Below, piece by piece: positions 1-3,792 of a stretch of 7,885 nt of DNA. Each line of letters begins with the position of its first letter. Positions within the stretch are counted from its first letter, which is position 1. Source of the DNA: Candidatus Faecivivens stercoravium (lineage in GTDB: Bacteria > Bacillota > Clostridia > Oscillospirales > Ruminococcaceae). Below the pieces are notes generated by a model. It saw only the letters and a list, made by a program, of their open reading frames with translations, was not told the DNA's origin and did not search any database. Where the stretch lies: the NCBI GenBank assembly GCA_018712425.1, contig DVHA01000010.1, positions 1 to 7,885 of the forward strand. The letters run 5' to 3'. Position numbers and translations under genes: made by a program.

Positions 1-102
1 TGCACATTTTCTCTCCCCTTTTGTTAGAATACAAAAAATGGGATAAGTGTTCAAAAAACAATGCGTCATTCTGCCACCATTCCCGTTTTCAACCTTTCAG
101 TC

Positions 103-111
103 TGCTAGAAT
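103..111 (+). promoter_or_regulatory. Possible extended -10 promoter for the ribbon-helix-helix gene
   Basis: TGCTAGAAT reads as an extended -10 element (TG-N-TAGAAT). It would start transcription near 118, about 37 nt before the GTG start at 155. No good -35 box is visible at the right distance. A second TAGAAT at 25-30 is an alternative with an equally poor -35. Weak support. Confidence 0.3.
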
Positions 112-154
112 TAAAGGGCAAGGCCTATCCACTGTCTTTAAGGAGGAATCAGCT

Positions 155-337
155 GTGAAAAAAAGACTGACACTTCGCATCGACGAACAATCACTGACAA
201 AAATCAAACACATTGCCCATCATAATGGGCGTTCTATCAATGCCGAGCTAATCGCACTGATTGGTGAAAATATTGACAGCTTTGAACAGGAACACGGGAA
301 ACTGGAAGAAAAGGCACATCCTGACATTCCAGAATAA
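155..337 (+). CDS. Small Arc-type ribbon-helix-helix DNA-binding protein (60 aa)
   Basis: This is a small predicted DNA-binding protein, probably a dimeric transcriptional repressor. The GTG at 155 is chosen because AAGGAGG at 140-146 sits 8 nt upstream; the longer in-frame reading from 47 has no ribosome binding site and adds a tail unlike this family. Seen in the protein: a basic beta strand (KKRLTLRID, residues 2-10), helix A (about 11-24) and, after a short turn at HNGRS, helix B (about 26-45). The RSINAEL segment resembles the RSVNSE segment of phage P22 Arc. The last 15 or so residues are charged and probably disordered. In the family, the paired N-terminal strands insert into the major groove. 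GC content is about 42 percent by hand count, well below mtaB and purL, which hints at a different history. The partner or target is unknown; it could be autoregulatory or a remnant of a mobile element or toxin-antitoxin locus, but no toxin lies beside it here. Confidence 0.72.
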   Translation: MKKRLTLRIDEQSLTKIKHIAHHNGRSINAELIALIGENIDSFEQEHGKLEEKAHPDIPE

Positions 338-359
338 CCCGAAGAATTATTTTTAAATC

Positions 360-451
360 ATCGCGAAGCGATACCATAATCCGTCCCTCAGGGACGGATA
401 TCATAGTCCCACCGGGACTATATCATTTCATCATGCGGCCGAAGGCCGTAT
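360..451 (+). repeat. Array of four triloop hairpins with ATATCAT-like linkers
   Basis: Four short perfect or near-perfect palindromes follow one another, each with a 3-nt loop: 360-372 (5 bp, loop GAA), 379-399 (9 bp, ATCCGTCCC paired with GGGACGGAT, loop TCA), 403-421 (8 bp, loop ACC) and 433-451 (8 bp including one G-T pair, loop GAA). Stem sequences differ, but the linkers are alike: ACCATA, ATCAT, TATCATTTCATCAT and a trailing TATCAT at 451-456. The stems are too short, and lack T-tracts, to be ordinary terminators. The array begins 22 bp after the ribbon-helix-helix stop codon and ends just before the terminator at 462. It looks like an intergenic repeat of modular hairpins; no function can be read from the sequence. 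Confidence 0.65.
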
Positions 452-461
452 ATCATTGACA

Positions 462-512
462 ACAAAACGCCGCCCGCTGTACCCCAAAGAGATACAGCGG
501 GCGGCGTTTTGT
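462..512. terminator. Strong bidirectional rho-independent terminator
   Basis: A 20-bp perfect stem (462-481 with 493-512) is rich in G and C and closes an 11-nt loop. AAAA at one foot and TTTT at the other give U-rich ends to transcripts in either direction (GGCGTTTTGT on both strands). It lies 23 bp beyond the stop of the last minus-strand HPr-like gene and also follows the plus-strand ribbon-helix-helix gene and its hairpin array, so it can serve both converging units. Confidence 0.85.
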
Positions 513-535
513 GTTACGCAAACTTCAGTCTGCGA

Positions 536-766
536 TTATGCAACCAGGTAGGAATCGATCACGCTGACGAATTTCTCCGGATGATCCCCGTGGACCCGGA
601 TCTCGACCGGTCTGGACAGGTCGAGGGTCAAAAGGCCCAGGAGCGACTTGGCGTTGACCTTGTGGACGCCGGAAACGATATCGACGGCATCGTCAAAGTT
701 GGAAGCAGCTTCGACGAAAGCACGGATTTCACCAAACGCGTTCAGTTTAACTTTGCAGATTCTCAT
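536..766 (-). CDS. HPr-like (Crh-like) protein lacking the active-site histidine, copy C
   Basis: This 76-residue protein has the HPr fold signature but no PTS phosphocarrier site. Where HPr has the loop with His15 (G-I-H-A-R-P-A) this protein has a shortened stretch (NAFGEIRA, residues 9-16), so enzyme I could not phosphorylate it in the usual way. The regulatory region is kept: VNAKSLLGLLTLDLSRP at 37-53, with Ser41 at the position of HPr Ser46, the target of HPr kinase and the contact surface for CcpA. In Bacillus, Crh has the same combination of no His15 with Ser46. The start ATG has AAAGGAAT about 7 nt upstream. It is the last and most diverged of three tandem paralogues, separated from the preceding gene by 239 bp that hold a cre motif, so it may have its own regulation. 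A terminator follows immediately. A role as CcpA co-effector or decoy is inference. Confidence 0.8.
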   Translation of the reverse strand: MRICKVKLNAFGEIRAFVEAASNFDDAVDIVSGVHKVNAKSLLGLLTLDLSRPVEIRVHGDHPEKFVSVIDSYLVA

Positions 767-918
767 AACAATATTCCTTTCATTACCAATAGACGGTGTC
801 CCGCCGGGCGTGTTTTTTCTTTTTTTGTTTGCCTCTGGCGGAACTGCAACTTCACGTTTCCCCGCTTATTTTATCTTTATTCTTTGTGCGGGTTTTCTGT
901 TTTGTTGAGGGCCGGCCG

Positions 919-932
919 TGTAACCGATTACA
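919..932. promoter_or_regulatory. Perfect cre-type operator (CcpA/LacI-family site)
   Basis: TGTAACCGATTACA fits the catabolite-responsive element consensus TGWAANCGNTNWCA at every fixed position and is a symmetrical dyad; the arms extend one base each way as GTGTAA/TTACAC at 918-933. CcpA bound to Ser-phosphorylated HPr or Crh recognises such sites in Firmicutes. It lies 153 bp upstream of the start of HPr-like copy C and 73 bp downstream of the stop of copy B. No convincing minus-strand promoter is visible around it, so whether it represses initiation or acts as a roadblock is open. Another LacI-family regulator could also bind it. Confidence 0.6.
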
Positions 933-944
933 CTTTACCGGTCC

Positions 945-998
945 GGCGGGGGCTGCCCCGCCCTTCCCTTTTTTTCAGATTAAGCGCGCATCTGAAAA
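945..998. other. Two adjacent hairpins in the gap between HPr-like copies B and C
   Basis: The first hairpin is 945-951 paired with 956-962 (7 bp, loop GCTG). On the plus strand a run of seven T follows at 969-975 after 6 nt, which is terminator-like in the plus direction. The second is TTTTCAGAT at 972-980 paired with ATCTGAAAA at 990-998, 7 bp after the stop of copy B on the minus strand. For minus-strand transcripts neither hairpin is followed by a U-tract, so copy B does not end in a canonical terminator. They could stabilise the 3' end of the A-B message or stop antisense transcription entering copy B. Confidence 0.4.
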
Positions 999-1005
999 CG
1001 GGGTC

Positions 1006-1245
1006 TTATTTTACGACGCAGAAGTCGATCTTCTTCAGCAGATCCTCGACGTCGTCGCTGTCGATGTCGGCCTCGAGGCCGATCGGGCGGGTGAGGTCGA
1101 GGCTGAAGATGCCCATCAGGGACTTGGCGTCGATGATGTAGCGGCCGGAGACCAGGTCGACATCATAGGGGCACTGCAGGACGATATTGACGAATTCTTT
1201 GACTTCATTGATGGTGTTCAGTTTGATCTGGCAGACTTTTTTCAT
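1006..1245 (-). CDS. HPr-like (Crh-like) protein lacking the active-site histidine, copy B
   Basis: A 79-residue member of the HPr fold family. The N-terminal strand (MKKVCQIKLN) is followed directly by TINEVKEFV, so the His15-containing loop of true HPr is missing. The Ser46 region is well preserved as DAKSLMGIFSLDLTRP (residues 39-54, Ser42), and VSGRYII precedes it as in HPr strand 3. A conserved Cys at residue 5 is shared with the other two copies (Cys4 in each). The C-terminal helix is acidic (DSDDVEDLLKK). The ATG at 1245 has AAGGAGAG 7 nt upstream, a strong ribosome binding site. It lies 125 bp downstream of copy A with no clear promoter or terminator between, so co-transcription with A is likely; the gap holds only a possible 7-bp stem (CGGGCTT with AAGCCCG). 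Probable role: signalling through Ser phosphorylation rather than sugar transport. This is inferred from Crh, not shown. Confidence 0.82.
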   Translation of the reverse strand: MKKVCQIKLNTINEVKEFVNIVLQCPYDVDLVSGRYIIDAKSLMGIFSLDLTRPIGLEADIDSDDVEDLLKKIDFCVVK

Positions 1246-1370
1246 TGTAAATCTCTCCTTTGCTCGTTTGGAGTCGCGGGACGGCTATTCCCTGCCGCCC
1301 GTCTGTAGCACTTCCGGGCTTTCTCAAAAGCCGAAGCCCGTTCCGGCTGCTGCGCTGTGCATGCTTCCCT

Positions 1371-1601
1371 TTAAGCGGCCCTGAATTTCTTTAACTCGGC
1401 GAACAGCCCGTCGGCGTCGTCGAAGTGGGCACAGAGCGTGACCGGTTTCGACAGGTCAAGACTGAATATACCCATGATGGACTTGGCGTTTACCAAATAC
1501 CGGCCGTTTGCAAGGCCGATCTCATGGGCACACCCGCTGACCAGCCGGACAAACTCCGTAACATCAGCCGCTGTGTTCAGCATGACTTTGCAAGTTCTCA
1601 T
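1371..1601 (-). CDS. HPr-like (Crh-like) protein lacking the active-site histidine, copy A
   Basis: A 76-residue HPr-fold protein and the first gene of the minus-strand cluster. The ATG at 1601 is chosen because both paralogues begin with the same short basic stretch (here MRTCKV); AAGGAGG lies at 1614-1620, 12 nt upstream, a slightly long spacing. An in-frame TTG at 1631 would add ten residues upstream of that ribosome binding site and is rejected. The Ser46 motif is VNAKSIMGIFSLDLSKP at 37-53 (Ser41), close to Crh, which has VNAKSIMGLMSL. The His15 loop is absent: MLNTAADVTEFV replaces it. Cys4 is shared with the other copies; Cys24 aligns with Cys25 of copy B. The Ser41 neighbourhood, which in HPr and Crh docks on CcpA and HPr kinase, is the most conserved part among the three. 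The function has not been assigned to my knowledge; a regulatory, non-transport role is likely. Confidence 0.82.
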   Translation of the reverse strand: MRTCKVMLNTAADVTEFVRLVSGCAHEIGLANGRYLVNAKSIMGIFSLDLSKPVTLCAHFDDADGLFAELKKFRAA

Positions 1602-1635
1602 CTTCCGGGAATTCCTCCTTGCCTGGAGCAACTTT

Positions 1636-1712
1636 TATGGTGAATAGGCGGGGCAAAACCGACCCCAGCGCGCTATGGAATAAGGCTTTGCCATTTCTCC
1701 ATAATCACCATA
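1636..1712 (-). other. Potential three-way-junction leader RNA of the HPr-like cluster
   Basis: The 5' end of the transcript predicted from the minus promoter coincides with a closing stem: TATGGTGA (1712-1705) pairs perfectly with TCACCATA (1643-1636). Inside are TATGGA (1703-1698) with TCCATA (1679-1674), which encloses GGC-AAA-GCC, and GGGGT (1666-1662) with GCCCC (1654-1650). Together they make a possible three-helix junction ending 16 nt before the Shine-Dalgarno of copy A. It matches no riboswitch class that I recognise. The helices are short, and a chance fold cannot be excluded. Confidence 0.35.
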
Positions 1713-1717
1713 TTTGT

Positions 1718-1746
1718 AGTATATCAGGAAGTGTTCTTTAAGTCAA
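1718..1746 (-). promoter_or_regulatory. Sigma-A type promoter for the HPr-like gene cluster
   Basis: On the minus strand TTGACT (1746-1741) and TATACT (1723-1718) are separated by exactly 17 nt, each one mismatch from consensus. Transcription would start near 1711, giving a leader of about 110 nt before the ATG of copy A. Its -35 box lies 7 bp from the -35 box of the plus-strand promoter for mtaB. Confidence 0.75.
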
Positions 1747-1753
1747 CTGCGTA

Positions 1754-1782
1754 TTGCCAATTTCTCTTTATTCCATTATAAT
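1754..1782 (+). promoter_or_regulatory. Sigma-A type promoter for mtaB
   Basis: TTGCCA (1754-1759), a 17-nt spacer and a perfect TATAAT (1777-1782) predict a start near 1789 and a leader of about 186 nt before the TTG start codon of mtaB. The leader (about 1789-1974) holds no recognisable riboswitch or other gene. Together with the divergent promoter it accounts for the 373-bp space between copy A and mtaB. Confidence 0.75.
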
Positions 1783-1974
1783 ATAAATTGAAAGAATCAG
1801 TATTTGTAGAGGCTGCACAACATTTTTTAGGCTCTATATGACACATTGACGATACTCTTTCACCGGCCCATCACCCATTCTCCCCATAGCTGTCGAATAT
1901 AGGCAGAATCGGGGTTTTTGGACAGGCTGTTAAAAATATAACGACGCAAATTGACTGAAAGAGGAGGTTTTCGG

Positions 1975-3282
1975 TTGCCCACAATCGCCCTGATGACGGT
2001 TGGCTGCAAGGTCAACCAGTACGAAACCGAAGTTTTAACCGAGCTGTTCCGGAAGGAGGGGTATGAAATCGTCCCGGCCGACGCCCCGGCGGACGTCTAT
2101 CTCCTAAACTCCTGCACCGTCACCGCCACCGGCGACCAGAAGACGCGGCAGCTGCTGCGGCGGATGAAGCGGATAAACCCTTCCGCCGTCGCCGTCCTGA
2201 CCGGCTGCTACCCCCAGGCTTTCCCCGAAGCGGCGGCGGAAATCCCCGAGGCGGACGTCGTCACCGGCGAGCTGGCCCGCGGGAAGATCCCCGAGCTGGT
2301 CAAACGGGCCCTCCGGACCGGCGAACGGATTGTTGAGATCCCGGAGCACGTCCGGGGGGAGGCGTTTGAGCCGATGGAGGTTTCCGCCCTCGGCTCCCGG
2401 ACAAGGGCCTATGTGAAGATTGAGGACGGGTGCGAGCGGTACTGCGCCTACTGCATCATCCCCAAGGCCCGCGGCCCCATCCGCTCCAAGCCGATGGCGG
2501 ACATCACCCGCGAGCTGACCGGCCTCGCTGCCGCCGGGTACAAGGAGGTGGTGCTGGTCGGCATCAACCTCTCCTCCTACGGGAAGGAGTGGGGCGGGCG
2601 GCTGATCGACGCCGTCGATCTTGCCTGCGGCATCCCGGGGATTAAGCGGGTGCGGCTGGGGAGCCTCGAGCCGGAGCTCCTTTCGGACGGGGACATCGCC
2701 CGGATGGCCGCCCACCCGAACTTCTGCCCCCAGTTCCACCTCTCCCTCCAGAGCGGCTGCGACCGGACGCTTAGGTCGATGAACCGCCACTACGACACCG
2801 CCGAATACGCCCGGATTGTTCGGGTCATCCGGCAGAACTTTGAAAACCCGGCGATTACCACCGACATCATGGTCGGTTTCCCCGGCGAGACGGAGGAGGA
2901 TTTCGCGGCGTCGGTGGCTTTCGCCCGGGAGATCGCCTTCGCGAAGGTCCATGTCTTCCCCTATTCCCCCCGCCCCGGCACCCCGGCGGCAAACCGGCCC
3001 GACCAGGTGCCGGAGCCGGTGAAAGCCCGGCGGGCGAAGGAGATGCGAGACGCGACCAAAGAGACCCGGGCCGCCTTCCTCGACCGGATGGTCGGGCGGG
3101 TGGAGAAGGTGCTGGTCGAGACGACCCGCCTCCCCCTCGGCTACGAGGGCTGCACCGCCAACTACACCCCGGTCGCCGTCGACTGCGGGCCGGAATTCTG
3201 CGGGCGGATCGTCCCGGTCAAAATCACCGGCCGGGCGGGCGAACGCTGCATCGGGCAGATGCTCGGCCCGGAAGAGGTATAA
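1975..3282 (+). CDS. mtaB: tRNA t6A37 methylthiotransferase MtaB (radical SAM)
   Basis: This enzyme adds a methylthio group to N6-threonylcarbamoyladenosine at tRNA position 37, making ms2t6A, which stabilises decoding of ANN codons. It uses two iron-sulfur clusters and S-adenosylmethionine in the cytoplasm. Domains in order: an N-terminal methylthiotransferase domain with cluster ligands Cys11 (VGCKVNQYETE), Cys47 (NSCTVT) and Cys78 (TGCYPQ); a radical-SAM domain with Cys153, Cys157 and Cys160 in CERYCAYC; and a C-terminal TRAM-like RNA-binding region (about 372-432). The GCKVNQYETE motif favours MtaB over MiaB or RimO. TTG at 1975 is chosen because GAGGAGG at 1961-1967 lies 7 nt upstream; the in-frame TTG at 1951 precedes that site. 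Length is 435 aa, normal for the family. It is probably monocistronic, since 510 bp of repeat-rich DNA separates it from purL. Confidence 0.93.
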   Translation: MPTIALMTVGCKVNQYETEVLTELFRKEGYEIVPADAPADVYLLNSCTVTATGDQKTRQLLRRMKRINPSAVAVLTGCYPQAFPEAAAEIPEADVVTGELARGKIPELVKRALRTGERIVEIPEHVRGEAFEPMEVSALGSRTRAYVKIEDGCERYCAYCIIPKARGPIRSKPMADITRELTGLAAAGYKEVVLVGINLSSYGKEWGGRLIDAVDLACGIPGIKRVRLGSLEPELLSDGDIARMAAHPNFCPQFHLSLQSGCDRTLRSMNRHYDTAEYARIVRVIRQNFENPAITTDIMVGFPGETEEDFAASVAFAREIAFAKVHVFPYSPRPGTPAANRPDQVPEPVKARRAKEMRDATKETRAAFLDRMVGRVEKVLVETTRLPLGYEGCTANYTPVAVDCGPEFCGRIVPVKITGRAGERCIGQMLGPEEV

Positions 3283-3316
3283 GCATACACGGAGTGGGAA
3301 ACCGCTTTTCAGGCCC

Positions 3317-3557
3317 GCTGATAAAACCAGGCTTATTTTGAACCATATTTTGTGTGCTGCGCACCCTTTGTTTCGGGTGTCAAAGCTGTGGACAGCTTCG
3401 GAAGTACGGAAAGTGAGAGCCTGGGAAGGGGCTCTGCCCCTTCCATTCCCGCGATTTTTTGAAAAAAATCGAGTAAAACTTTTCTGACTTCCCCCGTTTC
3501 TCCGCAAACCCAGCGCCAGCGCCGAATTTTACGTTTCAGTAAGCTGCTTTTATCAGC
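3317..3557. repeat. Inverted-repeat-bounded intergenic element with internal hairpins
   Basis: GCTGATAAAACCAGGCTTA at 3317-3335 is nearly the reverse complement of 3540-3557 (one mismatch and one extra base), so these ends bound a 241-bp segment. Inside are a 7-bp dyad at 3383-3398 (AAGCTGT/ACAGCTT), a 9-bp stem with triloop at 3424-3444 (GGAAGGGGC/GCCCCTTCC) and an AT-rich stem at 3452-3471 (CGATTTTT/AAAAATCG, loop TGAA). Reading frames through it are repeat-like and lack a ribosome binding site. It looks like a small non-autonomous repeat rather than a gene. No target-site duplication was found. Confidence 0.5.
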
Positions 3558-3608
3558 CGGAAAGGCATCCCCTCCTTCCATCCAGGATATGAGAGATTCT
3601 CAAACCCC

Positions 3609-3771
3609 AGGGTGTATCTGAACATTCAATATTGCTGGATCATTCGCTAAAAGTAGACGGATGCAAGACGGGAAGGCGAAGGAATACGCCCGTATTTCGA
3701 GACTTCCCGACGCAGCAGACGGCTGCTTTTAGTAGAATGAGACAGGATTAGGGAATGTTCAGATGCACCCT
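3609..3771. repeat. 163-bp near-palindromic MITE-like element abutting purL
   Basis: Terminal inverted repeats of 19 bp (3609-3627, AGGGTGTATCTGAACATTC, with 3753-3771) differ at one position, which would still be a G-U pair in RNA. Further inverted blocks continue inward in register: TCATTC 3640-3645 with 3735-3740, CTAAAAG 3647-3653 with 3726-3732, CGGGAAG 3669-3675 with 3703-3709, and ATAC/GTAT closing an apical GCCC loop at 3688-3691. The whole element can fold into one long imperfect hairpin. It ends 4 bp before the purL Shine-Dalgarno. No transposase is encoded and no target-site duplication is evident. No convincing purL promoter is visible in 3283-3792. Confidence 0.7.
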
Positions 3772-3792
3772 CAACAGAAAGGAATTGACAAA

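Noticed and set aside
360..451. CRISPR array
   Set aside because: The repeated units are self-complementary modules with differing stems and 4-13-nt linkers; there are no constant direct repeats of 25-40 bp with unique spacers and no cas genes.
763..855. 30-codon minus-strand frame starting GTG that overlaps the copy C start by ATGA
   Set aside because: The overlap resembles translational coupling, but the translated sequence is a lysine/arginine-rich product of A-tracts, the ribosome binding site is poor and no family is visible.
906..935. Plus-strand promoter overlapping the cre site (TTGAGG, 18 nt, TACACT)
   Set aside because: Both boxes have two mismatches, and the only thing downstream on that strand is a terminator-like hairpin and antisense DNA. 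Noted as possible but not supported.
509..1308. Overlapping plus-strand open frames opposite the HPr-like genes (509-1141, 796-1308 and others)
   Set aside because: They run antisense to three clear HPr-fold genes, lack ribosome binding sites, and the fold signature lies on the minus strand.
2104..3507. 467-codon minus-strand open frame opposite mtaB
   Set aside because: Shadow of a GC-rich gene; the composition is proline/glycine/arginine-rich and no family is recognisable.
3333..3581. 82-codon minus-strand open frame between mtaB and purL
   Set aside because: It spans the inverted-repeat element, has no protein family signature, and reads through hairpin arms; more likely repeat-derived than a gene.
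3609..3771. Complete insertion sequence with target-site duplication
   Set aside because: No transposase is encoded and the flanking bases (ACCCC on the left, CAACA on the right) do not form a convincing duplication, so only a MITE-like or palindromic repeat is claimed.
3283..3792. Purine-responsive riboswitch upstream of purL
   Set aside because: The structure there is a pair of inverted-repeat elements; I see no purine-riboswitch core and no terminator/anti-terminator pair ahead of purL.
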